Shown here one piece after another: positions 27,789-40,106 of a stretch of 64,000 nt of DNA. Numbering within the stretch: the first letter of the stretch is position 1; every line of letters begins with the position of its first letter. Both the position numbers and the translations under genes were made by a program. Where the stretch lies: assembly GCA_022661535.1 (NCBI GenBank), contig JAKULF010000011.1, positions 372,001-436,000 of the forward strand, written 5' to 3'. This stretch comes from Eutypa lata. Taxonomy: Eukaryota > Ascomycota > Sordariomycetes > Xylariales > Diatrypaceae. The notes under the pieces were generated by a model, which did not search any database, was not told the origin of the DNA, and was given only the letters and a program-made list of their open reading frames with translations.

Positions 27789-29307
27789 TACCATGCAAGG
27801 TATAAGTTGTAAGTGCAGATAACAGAGATACACTAACAGTACACAGATATTGTCACGGAGATGAACGACCAACTAGGATCTCCCCTCCGTCATGATCCTT
27901 ACTATCTTAAATAACATAACGCGTGTCTGCTTGGTTGTCACGGACGAAACCAGATGAGAAGATCAAAGCGCCACTTGCTGTGATTCTGATTGCGGGTGCG
28001 TCCGCTGCTAGTGAGTGTAGTTGCATGAAGAACCGGGTTAGACATTTTACGGACCGATCCTTAAATTGCTTTTTTTTTGTAGGATGCGATGGCGCACGGT
28101 ACCTACATACTTGCTTGCTTTTGCTTGAAGGTTGACATATCTACCTATATTTGGCCCCCCCCCCACCGACTGACCGGCTGCTTGTCCGCGCCTGGATATC
28201 TGTGTTTGAGCCTCATCCATTAACGGTCTTTCTATGTATCGGGGGTTGAGTTCGGTTTGTGACCGGAGAATGGCCATCCTTGTCTAGTTAGTCTAGATGC
28301 ATACTTAAGTATGTACATGTTCAGCCCTAGCTAGCCTGTTGTTGCCATGTGTTGCTTGCATATTCTTCTCCTGGCTCCTGTTCTTTTCTCTCTTTTCTTT
28401 TCCTCTTTTGGCAATGCAAAAGGGTACGTATGTACATACGGAAGAGATGCCATCGCTTCCCCGATCTGATGTGGCAGGAAGGAAGATCGATAGACAAGGA
28501 TAGGAGGTGAGCTGAGGTGAGAGATGCTGGTGTGTATTGTATGTAACCTATCGTTTGTCTATGCACATCCATACCATATAAAGCTCCAGGTAACATCGAA
28601 CATAGGGAGGAAGGTAGGCGTGCATGTGTACATGTAGGCCAGGCAAGCAACATGAAGTCGAGTACGGTACTCTAGGTTTGAAATAAGTGTTAAAACATCA
28701 CCCCCTTTTTACATACTATCTACATCTCGAGTCTTTATTCATACACAGATATCCCTTAAGCTAATCCGCTATAATGCAATGACTTTCATAACAACAAATA
28801 CCTCTTATCTCTTGTACGCAAGTTATATTAACACATAATTTCCATATTCGACCTTGTATGTTGGTGTACCTTTGTAGTATTAGAAACATTGAACAACTTG
28901 ACCACCAATATATCATCTGAAGATGGGAGTGATGATTTTGAACGAAAAGCGAATTGCAATTTTACCATCACATAAGCCAAGTAGTTGGATTGCATACCAA
29001 ATTCATACCTTAGATTCCTCAGGCTGTGGTCTACTCAATGAACGCTGACACATTTGTCAGCGAGAGCGGTAATCATCATTAATATCCCAAGTTGCTGGCC
29101 TTTACGAGAACTGTATACATTGTAGTAGAGTTAACTATGTTGATAGCCTGTAGTAATTCTTTATCTCCTTTCATGATGACACATGGATTAGTTGGTTTAA
29201 GGCGACTATTTTACGTAGAAAGATCATATAGTTATTGAAAATGGCACCTAAGCTTTCGGTCACACTTGGGGGGGTAAACCATATGTGCCATTGCTTTAAA
29301 TGAATCA

Positions 29308-31204
29308 TCACCCAGAAGGGCATCCCTTACCCGTCCGCAATCTCCAAACCCAAACCGCATCCACCAAAAGAACACCGACGAAACTAAAGACCAAGCTGCC
29401 CCCAAACACAAAGCTGTGGTACGTCCAGGCGTGGCTCGCATCCAACTCGACAACCTGGCACACGATGGCCCATGGCAGGACGTAGAGCAAGTTGCTTATC
29501 AGGCTCTGAAGGAGATACCACTTAGGCCGGGTGGCGAGCAGCACCGCCGCAAGCTGCGTAGACATGGCGTAGAAGACGTAGCACCAGTCGATCGTTCGCC
29601 ACATGTATGCCGTGACATCGGCCACGGCGTCGGAGCCGCTCAGGTAGTGGGCGAACGGCCTGGCGCCGAACAGGGAGAGGAACACGCAGAGGGGAACCTC
29701 CACGACCAGGGCCAACACCATGGATTTCGCGGCGGGCTTCACGAGCCGGAAAATCATCTCGTAACTGGCCGCGGCTCGAGGGACCACCCCGTCTTTCACG
29801 TCGCGCCCCCACTGGCCCCAGCCGTGTCCGATGAATGCCAGCGCCGTCACCTCAAGCGCCTGCACGGGAACCATGACGATGCCCCACCGGATTGTAGTGA
29901 AGATGCCCCAGGCAGTGGCATACGTCGCACCGAGCGCGACGATCGTCGTGATGAGCCAGAGGTAGAGCGTGTTGCGGACGAGCGACTCGACGAAAGTAAG
30001 AGCCCCCGGCTGGATGAGCGGACCTAGCGCCCGGAAGCTCGGCGCCGTACTACTTTCACTACCGCCGCCACCGCCGCCGGCTACATCATTTTCATCATCA
30101 TTAATACCATCATAGCCACCACCATAATTATGCCTCACGATGCTCCTCCTAGAACAGCGGCGGCTCCACCACAAGAAGTAGGCGAGGCCGCAAACAGCCG
30201 AGGTAAGGTTGCACACAAGCTGGACCGCGGCCTGCGTGTTGACGGAGATGACGCCCGTGGTCACGCGGACCCGGGAGATGAGCAACAAGTCAAGCACGAT
30301 ATTGACGGCGAACTTGGCGGAGCTGATGACGAGCGGGACGTCGGGCTTGTCGAGGGCGCGCGCGGCCGCCGCCGAGGCGGTCTCTACGGCCGAGCTCAGC
30401 GCCGAGAACGCGCTCAGGCGGACGTACTACATGCAACAACCAGAGTTAGCTAAGTAGTCAGCCATTTACCTATCTAACTAAGTAGACGATCCAGTGATGA
30501 GATGATAGCTTTGGGAGCTTTCAAGTTCACATTCTATGAGCGAGGAACTGATATTGGGGGAGAAAATGAATAATAATGAAAAGTGCTCCCCAAAACATGC
30601 TACTAGATGGGCGGTTCAAGTAAGTTTTTTTTAAATTTTGTTTTTAAAAAAAAAGTAAATCTCCAGAAAGTTTCTTTTTGCTTACCGTCAGGCTAGCGGC
30701 GCGCACCTCAACGGGCACGAAGCCATCGGCGAAGCGGGCGGCGCCAGCGGCGAGGACGACGCTCAGGGCCAGGCCCAGGACGGACTGGAACAGGACCAAG
30801 GTGTGCATGAGGCGCAGGCGCTGGGGCAGCGTCCTCGACGAGGCGTCGCCGATGACGACCCAGGCGGCGCGGGGCAGGCCCTCGTTCAGGACCTCGGCGA
30901 TCACGCCGATGTAGGTGTAGGCGTCGGTCGTGACCACCATGGACGGGTCGATGCCGGCCACCCAGAGCTTGGCGAGGGTGCTGTATAGCGCGGGCAGGAG
31001 GAAGGCTGCCGTGTTGAAGACAAGTGCGCCTTTGTATGTGCTTCGAAGACCGCGGGGCTTCGAGGTGCGCCCGCGCCCACGCCCGCTGTCTGGCCTGTCG
31101 CCTGGCCCGACGACGGTATCGTGTACCGGTGATTGCGGTTGCTCCGCCACCACCGCCGTGTCATCCTTTGGTAGCATCGTGTAACCCAACGGGTTGCGCG
31201 ACAT
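29308..31204 (-). CDS. MATE-like polytopic membrane transporter
   Basis: Two exons on the minus strand, 31204-30686 and 30426-29308, encode about 545 residues. The splice sites (GTAAGC, ATGTAG) join in phase 0. After a polar N-terminus with a Gly/Arg stretch, the protein shows roughly ten or more hydrophobic segments. A loop of His, Tyr, Asp and Gly runs near residues 240-265 separates two halves, consistent with the two-bundle layout of MATE (multi-antimicrobial extrusion) carriers. Segments such as [15 protein letters not shown] and [12 protein letters not shown] resemble a fungal family I recall as MATE-like, but the substrate is unknown. The single intron is 259 bp, long for this window, and contains T/A homopolymers. 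Export of small molecules by cation exchange is the family-level expectation only. Confidence 0.72.
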
Positions 31205-32059
31205 TGGACAGAAAGTGGTGTATGTGTTTGATTCCGTCTAACGGAGGCTGCTTATTCTGAGTTTAATGGTCAGCTTTAGGTTTTGGTGCGGGGTGCTCTG
31301 GCTCGGGTTACACTGCAGATGACGCCGTAAGCTGAATAAAGGGGGCCCAAGTGGAAGTCTTCGACGACGACAAATGATGAAAGTGTTCGCCATGTGAGAC
31401 GAACGTTGAAGGTTCTTAGTACTGTCATCTTCAAGACATGTCCTCCTCTCTGCTGTGAAGCTCGTGACAATACTCCGCATTGCGGAGCATACAGCTTACA
31501 ACTACGGCCCTGGCAGCTCCCATTTCCTTTATAGCAATTCGCGCTTTACCAGTAATTAAAAATAAATGCAAGTTATGAGCAAAGTTAAAGACACAACATT
31601 GAGTTAATACTCTGCTGATATGCACAGCTGAATGGACAAGTCCTTCTTTTATATATTAAGGATTTAAATGTACTGTACCTTAAGCTGATGCATATATGTT
31701 CAACTCTATACTCATCTGCAACTCTGCAAATTTACTGCATAATACTTGACAAGTATGTACGAGCTTTGGTTGATACTAGAAAGCTAAGTAGGTAGGTTTA
31801 CATGGATAAATGACAATCTATCTTCATTACAGCTCTTCTTTCTCAATTGCTCATAATGTGTTGTAAGCACATTCACTTCCGCCCAGTATATTTACCCCTT
31901 TTCTCAGGACAACAACAACACAGTTGCAAATTACAAAAGAATTGGTATAAGCAACTTACTTGCCAACGGCCTTGAGACGATTTGACGCATCTGGTCCAAG
32001 AACACAATTATTAGATGGTTGATCAAAAGCCATAGAGGTAAAAAGAGCGGCTCACCTGG
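31205..32059. other. Intergenic, no gene seen
   Basis: Spacer between the MATE-like promoter (the gene reads leftward from 31204) and the 3' end of the subtilase gene. Only short open frames are present and I see no motif. Confidence 0.6.
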
Positions 32060-35000
32060 CTAATACGAAGAATCGATGATTGCTTTAGCGCGCGGATCGC
32101 TCTTTGAGACACAATCACACCAAGGCGAGTCGCACAGGGGAATCTCGTCATACGTCTCGCAAGCGAACCTCGCGCAATCATTGTCTGTATGGCAGGCGCT
32201 CACGGTGAGGAGATCTGCGCAGTCGCAGCGTCCCTTGGGATAAGAGATTGGGTCGACTATGATTGACATCCAAGTGTCAGTAAACGTTAACTTGCTGAAA
32301 ATTACAGATGTTTGGAAATGGGGTAGTTCTATCATATTATGGCCCACGGCTATGCACTAGCCGGGCAAGTGTTGAATCTCATCAAGAATTAAAGGTGCAT
32401 GTGCGAATTTCACGAAGTACCACTTACCACCATTACCAGAAAGTATACACTTTCTCGCTTGCGATGACTCATCACAAGGTTTTGCGCACTCGCCTGTTTA
32501 GAAGAGTTAGCGAATTCGGTGTTTTTATTCTTTTGAGCGGAGAAAGGGGTTGGCCGTTTACCAAGGTTAGGGGGATTGCGATCGCAACCAGATAACCACT
32601 CGCAATGACAATAGGTAACCTTTTGATGATCATTTTTCGTGCAAGCCATCTTGAAACCACCTGCGCATTCGGTACAGCCATCGTTCGCGCAACCAGCTGC
32701 CGTCGGTTCATCGTAGTACTCGGTAGGGTAGCTGCCAGGTGATGAGGCGGTTGATGTGCTACTAGACGTTATACTCGATGTAGACGAAGCGCTATCACTA
32801 AACGAAGTGGTTGAAGTAACTAGCGTTGAGGATGGCAATGGTAAAGTTGATGTTGCTCCTCCAGTCCAGGGACATTGGTAACCTGGGTCTGATGGATCTA
32901 CCTCGGTCTGATTCTTTAGCAATCGGCCTGGTGGTATATCACAACCTGCTCATATATTAGAATACTATAAACCCTTATAGGTTAATAATTCCTGGGTAAA
33001 TCAAAACACACCTTGCTGTTTGCCGTTGATACCGTTGTAAGCAACAGGTACATCCGGAGGGAATGGGTACATTTTTGGAAATGGATTATCAGGATACTGC
33101 TGGGACATAGGGATACGACGATAATGACGATCCACAATGTGGTTCTTGAGGTTCTGACAAAATCGTCTGCCGTAATCCTTTGTGCCGTCTGGCTGCCATG
33201 CGAACTTCTCCTTCTCGAGCCCGAGGAAATATGCCGCAAGCCCTGCCTAAATATTGGTTGAGTCAGTCTTCTTTTTAATAGACGTTTAGGGAACTTACAA
33301 CTTGGGGAGCCGCGAAGCTTGTGCCGTGTCTATACTGAAGGCCATTTCTCCAATAGGTTTCGACATGTGCGCCTTGGGCATATGTTGTGATGTGTCCTGA
33401 TTCTCCACCGAAGACCGAGGCAACGTCTGGACCCGCTGGTGATGTCCACGGACACCACAGCCCATACCATGTCACCGCAGATACTGTTACCATCTAGTAA
33501 AAAGTAAGTTAGTGTGCCTTTCTTTCATCATATCTTGTAGAAGATTCTACCAGGACTAGAAAGGTAAGACTTCAACCTGCTTTTAGTACTCACGTTGTTG
33601 GTAGCTCTACCTAGAACTGGGGGCATAAGCATTCCAGTTTTGTAGACTTGGTCGTTTGGGTTTTGTGGATTATATCCATTGTTACCAGCGGCCTGGATGA
33701 ACACCACGCCAAGGTCTTCAAGCTTTCTCAGCTGCCTTTTCCATACGGACTTTTCCGCCCTCCATTTAGTAACGGTCATTCCAGAAGCCCGGTTATACCT
33801 CCCTGTTCGAACGTTAGCAGATTGCTTGCATAAATCTTTCATGCCACCATAATACCTAGTGAGTGGCTGACAACTGCTTTCCCTTGTAATTGTCTGTCCT
33901 TGATGACCTCAATAATGTGGTGCATTGCTTCGAGGGAAGCCTTGGGCGAATAATCGGCTACTTCTACAATTTGATTGTCACCATCTCTTTTGCTGACCGT
34001 AGTAATAGCCTTTATGAGGTACGCATTGGCCTTAGGAGCCATTCCAAATGTTTGGCCAATGGCTAGTGATGCTACAGAGGTGCCGTGGCCTACAATATTA
34101 CCCCCTTGGTCACGCTATACGCAGTGTATTAGCGAGGATATATGTGTAGAATAATATCGACCGTTCATTGGAAATTAACTATTCAAGTCTCAAATTTGTA
34201 AAATGTGCTTACAGAGATATCATCTAGGGTTTCAGGGCCCCATGTATAATCTTTCCGGTCGTACCCATCTAATGTGTATCTGTTTGGGACGATATAGGAC
34301 CATTGGCCTAGGTCTTTTCCACGTAGTCCTAGTTCTGATTCCTGTAGACATTGTTAGCTCATTCCAAAAATAGGCCACTAGTTGAATAGTTGAACCTACA
34401 CCTTGCCCTGATAAATCAAAGCCCGCGTCGATTATGAAGACGGTAATGCCTTCACCCCCTGTGCTGTCTCGCCTGTACGGTTGTTGCCCGAGCGGTTGCT
34501 GGTCGGTTGACTTGGCTGTCATGAGCCTTTGGTGATAAAAGTAGGGGGGCACTGGGTCTTCTTGGTAGTCTCTGGGATGAAGTAGACCATAGGTCTGATT
34601 TCCTCTCGAGAACATCCCACCGTTAAATCTGCGTGAGTTCTCTACCCTCTCTTCTAGGCTATCGCAAATCCAAGTTGCCTCTATTAGGTCATTGGCATTT
34701 TCGAATGCCCCAATAATAGGCTCAGCTTGAGCCATGTTCATCTTGAAGAAATACGAGAGACCAAAATCAAAATCCCCTGATTTGTCTCCCGCCGACCTGT
34801 CTAGGAAATCTGTCAAATATTCAAAATACCACACCGGTGTTTCTAGGACAGGGGTGAAAAACCAGCTTCGCTCAGTGAAAAGTTCTGTATGTACCGACAG
34901 TCGAATGCGCGACATAATGGAGAAGCCTGCCAGGCCAGATGTGAGGGAGCCAGCGCCAGACTTGAGCCCTTCTATCCCGGTAGGGTCAATTCCTATATAG

Positions 35001-37535
35001 GTAGACTTGTACTTCTTGAGAAAAGAGAAAAGAGTTGAAAGTGATGTCCAATTATCTTGAGAGAGGAAACGAGCTAAGTTCAGGAGTGCTTCAGTTCTCC
35101 AAGGTACTCGTTGACAGAAGTCGTCGGCCCCGGGACACCCAGTGAATGCCCGCTCGATGTACTGGGCCGGAGTCGGATTATCCGGGAGACTTCCTGGGTC
35201 TTCGTTGTTGTCCTGTACATGAAGCACCTGTTCTAGGAAACCCTCCCACGCTTCCTGGCGTGGATCCGTGTAGAAATTCATGTCAAGTTCTCGAGCAGCT
35301 AGCCTTATAGCATCTGTAGCGTTTCCCTCCGGCCCCAAAAGCTCCTCAGCTTCGTCGGCAGAAGGGGCGGCATCGCGGGCATAGAAATGAAGTATTGCGA
35401 TGAACAGGCGTGCTGCTGATTCGGTCGCCGACTCGCAGAATCCGATATAATCAGTGGCTACTCGGCGCGCATATTCCTGAGCAGGATGAGACATGGCTGC
35501 TTGTAAAATGGATGTTTGTAATGGTCGTGCGCGAAACGTAATTGAATAACCACCTTGACTGACAACACTCGTTGACGGAGGTGGTGTCGATGGAACCTTG
35601 AACACCTGGTCTCCGATGATAACTTGGCTCGGCGAGATGGTAAATTCAGTCCCAGCCGCGTCGTTGATCATAAAGTGTTGATCATCACCGGTAGCTGGCA
35701 CCAGATAATCTTTGCCGTCTATGTTGACTAATTGCCTACCAAAAGCTGATAATCCAGGGCAAAGGGTCTGAGCTGGTACAGAGCTGCTGGAGGATGAGGA
35801 CTCTGATTCCGTCGAAGATGAGGAAGGGGGCGTTGATTGAGGTGGTGGAGGTGGGAGTGACGTCGGATTTAGTGTTGGTGTCGGCATAGTGGGTTCACCT
35901 CCGCCAGTTGGCTGATTGCTAGGAGTTGGGGTGGGAGAGTCTACCCCTCCTCCTCCTCCTACTCCCCCTCCCCCTCCAGTAGATGGAGGAGGACCGGTAG
36001 GAATGGTCGGAGTAGGACCTCCTCCACCTCCACCTCCACCGCCGCCTCCTCCCCCGGTAGGATTAGGAGGCGGAGGCGGGCCAGGCGGAGTAGGATTATC
36101 TCCACCGCCACCACCACCTCCTCCCCCTCCGGTAGGTGTAGGAGGTGGAGGGGGGCCGGTCGGGCTAGGATTCTGTCCACCACCGCCACCACCTTCAGTT
36201 GGTGACATTACCGTGGTAGTCTGCGTAGTCGGCGGAGGTGGGGGGTTAATTGTTCCAGATGGCGGTGGCTCTGTCTGGCTGGGGTCTGTTACTGGAGTCG
36301 TTTCTGTTATAGAAGGCAATCCGACTCCATCTCCGCTACTACTAATACTACTTCGACTGATATCTGGCGCGTTGGAAGTTGTAGTAGTAGGTGTCGCGTG
36401 ATTTTCTGAAGTAGCCGGAGGCTGCGACATGGTGTTGATTGAGCTAGTTGAGCCTCCCGCACTAGTTTCAAGCGGTTGAGATACACTTTGGGTACCAACA
36501 ATGGGTGACGTTGCTGAGTTGGCCTGGCTGGAAGTACCTAGTGAGGCACTTGGGCTACCTTCAAAGCTACTGGTTGATACAGAAATGAGACTGCTCCGAG
36601 TTTCAGTAGGCGGAGTACTGGGCTGCGTCGTTGAACCTGTAGAGGTGGGCTGTCCGGTACTTGTGCTCGGTGCCCCACTAACCTTCTGTGTAGATATAGA
36701 TGAGGTCCCGGTTAGAAGAGAAGTACTATCTGTTGATATCGAAGGGGAAGGTGACGTGGCAGTTGCTGTTGCTGTGCTAGTTCCGTCTGGAAAAGAGGGT
36801 GCTGAGATATTGGGCACCGTCAAAACCGTGGAATGGCCTTCTGAGAAAGAGATTGTAGTCGTGCTACCTGGTAATATGCTGATGGTTGTTATTCCAATAC
36901 CACTTAACGAAATCACTTCAGTAGTTAAGCTTCCTATTATGGAAGGAGTGGTTTCCTGAATTGAGATCGATGATAAAGTAGTAGGAAGATTATCATAAGA
37001 TGAAGTAACACTAAGAGCCGGGACCGAAGGATTGTTAGAAATCGAAGGATGGAGAGACCCGGAGACCGTTGTTATGGAGGTAGGTAGGCTCGTAAGTGTA
37101 CCAGAAAGTGGAGTGGTGGCACACAAGATTGTCACAGTTACTGCCTATATGTATGTACATGCATTGCGGAGATTAGCAAACATTAGGAAGTGACATCCTA
37201 GCTAAGTACGTGCTTCTCTACAAAGCTTGCACATGATACAACAATATTCAAGATTCATTTAGAAGGACTATGTAATTAAGGTATCAAGAATAAAAAACGA
37301 ATTTGATGAGTTGGGTGCATGCACTTACTTGGGTGTAACTGGTGTATACACTCCAGCTAACTTCATTGCTCACTGTAACCGGTGTGATGCCTTGGACCAC
37401 AGTTTGGTGCACACCCATGCACACATCACTCTCGCTTGTTGAATGTGAATATGTGATACCACTTGCAGCACCAATAATAGCGTTACACCATAAAGACCAC
37501 AGAATGACAGTTGATGGAATCATGGCCGCGTGCAT
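32060..37535 (-). CDS. Large secreted mucin-like subtilisin (S8) protease
   Basis: Ten exons on the minus strand: 37535-37329, 37144-34400, 34341-34213, 34114-33856, 33802-33594, 33493-33299, 33246-33012, 32945-32562, 32493-32428, 32256-32060. All junction phases agree and give about 1541 residues. Order of parts: a signal peptide (about 1-26); a Ser/Thr-rich mucin-like region (70-365); alternating poly-Pro and poly-Gly blocks (368-500); a Ser run; a small beta-like segment around GKDYLVP (531-588); about 380 residues of unknown, apparently helical sequence; then the S8 domain with Asp975 (FIIDAGFD), His1037 (GHGTSVAS), Asn1154 (QAAGNNG) and Ser1242 (GTSFAAPQV). A cysteine-rich tail (about 1330-1541) ends the protein. 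The catalytic set is intact, so an active extracellular or wall-bound protease is inferred. I do not recognise the middle and tail domains. Confidence 0.85.
35850..36250 (-). repeat. Poly-Pro/poly-Gly coding repeat block
   Basis: Within exon 2 of the subtilase gene, CCN and GGN codon runs alternate in units of roughly 60-75 bp, giving PPPPP-PTPTG-poly-Gly repeats. The block is open on the opposite strand too, because CCN reads as GGN in the complement. Confidence 0.9.
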
Positions 37536-39446
37536 CACCAGATGTAGTCGACCCGTAGGTCACAGGTCACAGACTGGGGCGTGAGAAAAGAAATGGAAGA
37601 TGCAACTTGCACTACAACAACTTGTTTGAGCCATGCAATAGAATATGATTGAAGACACCTCAATGATACAACACTGAGCTCGGGGCCTTCTCATTTATAT
37701 AGAAATAGTTGAGGTGTAGCTTTATAGTCATGGATGAGGAGTAACCATCATAAGCAACTATCACGGCTATCGAGAGAAGTAATTATAACATGAGAATATT
37801 ATGTACCTGAACTAGATGTTGTATCTACATCAAGGTAGGCAGACGTATTATACAGTAACACTTCGCTTCTATAGCAAGTAGTCATCACATTTCTTATGCC
37901 TGGTTTTAATTTCAAAACTATTCCAAATCCAATCATTGTTACTAGCTTACGTCTGTTAGGTTCCATAATCATAACTATACACCTTCGTAAAACTAATATT
38001 CAATTGCTATAATGAAAATGAAATGTAGGGTAAAGATTTGTAAATACTATGTTAAAAAACAGGATACAAAGGAGCTGAGCTGTAGTTGACAGGCCACTTG
38101 GTTGTATACTAGCAGTTCTCGAGATAGGTCCAATCTAAATATCATCATATCCAATACTTACAATTTAGTTATTCAACATGGGATTTAGGGGATCGCTGCC
38201 AGGCCATTGAATAAATGGTTCGATGGCAGGACTATATCCTAGTTACATATAAATACTTGTTTTAATGTTTGTAGTGCAGCAATATCCATATAGAATTATA
38301 TATTGCCTGTAGAGTTTGACCATGTTTGTCTACTTCTATAGTTATAGATGGGTAGTACCCAAGAGAACCGGAAGATATATTTCACTATATAATGTTCTAG
38401 AACTCTACAAAGGGAAAATGATATCTAGTAAATATTAGGGCTGCCTGTATAAAATGTATTCTTTCTGGACTGACTATAATTGAGGATCAAGTGGCTGAGT
38501 TGATACCTACTTCCTCCCATGATGCACTTCGGCATACTTATTTATAGGACGGTTGCAGCAGATTGTATAACTATAGTCATGCACAACTAATGATATGATA
38601 GGACTAAGCGATATAGTGTAACGAAATGATTTAGATATCACTAGACGTGGTGCCATTGATTGCTTCGATATAACTTGTTTTTCTCGTATGAATACTCGAG
38701 TGTAATTTGTATCACAGCATTAGGTAACACCTTCGAGGTTGAAATCCACAAGATGGCCCAATAAGAGGTCGCGATGGCTCCTAGACAAGTTACACCACCA
38801 CTAGGTTTCACGCGGTCGCTTATATGAGTTAGCGAAAAGCAATCAACGCCAATCAGTATTGATACGGCGCTGCCTAGTTATAGACCATGTCATCATTCTA
38901 AAGCTCTTTTACGTTTAGGAATGGAGAATTTTCCTGGCTGGGACAAGATAAGTAAGTATGCAGATCTGAATAAGTTATAAGGAGGTAACTGAGTAAGAAG
39001 GTCAGGGGGACATATTACGTAATATGTTAGTTTGCTTGCACGCCTTAGTCACAGTCATCTTCCCTACAATTCTATACTCTGATCACGTGATATTATTCTA
39101 TCATACTTACTTGTATGAGTGTTAAGATTAGACAAGCGCCCTACAACTTATTTGAATATAAAAAACACATCATTTGTTCGTACGGCTTCTAGCACGCTAT
39201 ACGTTGATATCAACAAGTATGTTACACTTAATATAAATTGCTGCATGTTCTCCTTAATTCTTATTATAGGCTGCCCCACACTGTCTAGAATCCTCGAATA
39301 AGAATGTGTATAATCAGAGCGTGCTAGAGCACTACACTAACGCTAGTAGACCGCTTCTGAGTGGCCAAGTTCGACTCATAGCTCCCGACTATGTATATAG
39401 TCTATAATAGCAGGTCTTTCAATCACACCAAAACATGCCAAAGTCA
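37536..39446. other. AT-rich intergenic region
   Basis: This spacer upstream of the subtilase gene is visibly richer in A and T than the flanking genes and contains no convincing open frame. The first few hundred bases are probably the subtilase promoter. It could contain an old, unrecognisable repeat, but I see no terminal repeats. Confidence 0.55.
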
Positions 39447-39537
39447 TCCGAATTGGTGTATCGGCTAACATCATCCGCTTTCAAATCTGATTGAGATGTG
39501 ATCCGGGTAGCGCGGGGTTCGACTCCCCGATTCGGAG
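39447..39537 (+). tRNA. tRNA-Glu (TTC), intron-containing
   Basis: Acceptor stem TCCGAAT pairs with ATTCGGA plus discriminator G. The D arm is GTGT/ACAT, the anticodon stem ATCCG pairs with CGGGT, the loop is CTTTCA, and the T arm is CGGGG-TTCGACT-CCCCG. A 19-nt intron lies after position 37; removing it leaves 72 nt. Anticodon TTC reads GAA (Glu). Confidence 0.93.
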
Positions 39538-39541
39538 CTTG

Positions 39542-39549
39542 TTTTTTTT
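39542..39549 (+). terminator. RNA polymerase III T-run terminator
   Basis: Eight T residues four bases past the tRNA-Glu 3' end, the usual pol III stop. Confidence 0.85.
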
Positions 39550-40106
39550 AATTTAATTTTCTTTTATATTTATTCCAGAAAGCCTTCGTAGAATCATAAC
39601 ACTTTTGAAATAAAATCTTAATATATGTTTTTTCTAATGAATATTCCTTCACTTGTTTGTCTTACCTCATTCTATGGGTTTGTAGTCTTTAAAGTGGCAC
39701 ATGCGTTCTGCGCAATGTTTTTATTCATAGAAATGAAATAACGGAATAGAATTATTATAGTGGTTTTTCTCGTATAGACTTCTACATAATTGAAAAGAAA
39801 TGTGACTGGAAAGAGGAGCAGTGAACCAAAAGTCAAAATATGACTTACCATGGTAGGAGAAAGATAATGGCCTCGATAGTTCTGGACTATGCAGGGGCAG
39901 GCATAGCTGTCATTCTGAACTACTACGTGTGTTCTATGTTACTCATATTGACTCCCATGTTAACTTAGTTGATATTAGTATAGAAGCTATTAATCTGAAT
40001 CTCGGCATTTTCATGTTAAACCATGCAGACAGGCTATATTTAACATCATATTTCAATATCGCGCCATCCGAACCATCACACCCAACGCGTTAATACGCTC
40101 CTCTTA
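39550..40106. other. AT-rich spacer, no gene seen
   Basis: Spacer between tRNA-Glu and the 3' end of the GH42 gene, with no feature beyond AT-rich sequence. Confidence 0.55.

Larger units (their letters stand above)
24846..29307. other. Intergenic, no gene seen
   Basis: About 4.5 kb between the convergent YVH1-like and MATE-like genes. No open frame has a recognisable motif. It holds simple repeats at 25203-25222, 25825-25840, 26317-26337 and 27771-27788, and many TACATA/GTATGT words like those of the left-hand desert. Confidence 0.6.

Noticed and set aside
29416..30027. 203-codon plus-strand open frame
   Set aside because: Antisense shadow of the MATE-like gene; charged, low-complexity translation with no family features.
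35916..36401. 161-codon Pro/Gly plus-strand open frame
   Set aside because: A by-product of the CCN/GGN repeats in the subtilase gene, with no start context or flanking coding signal.
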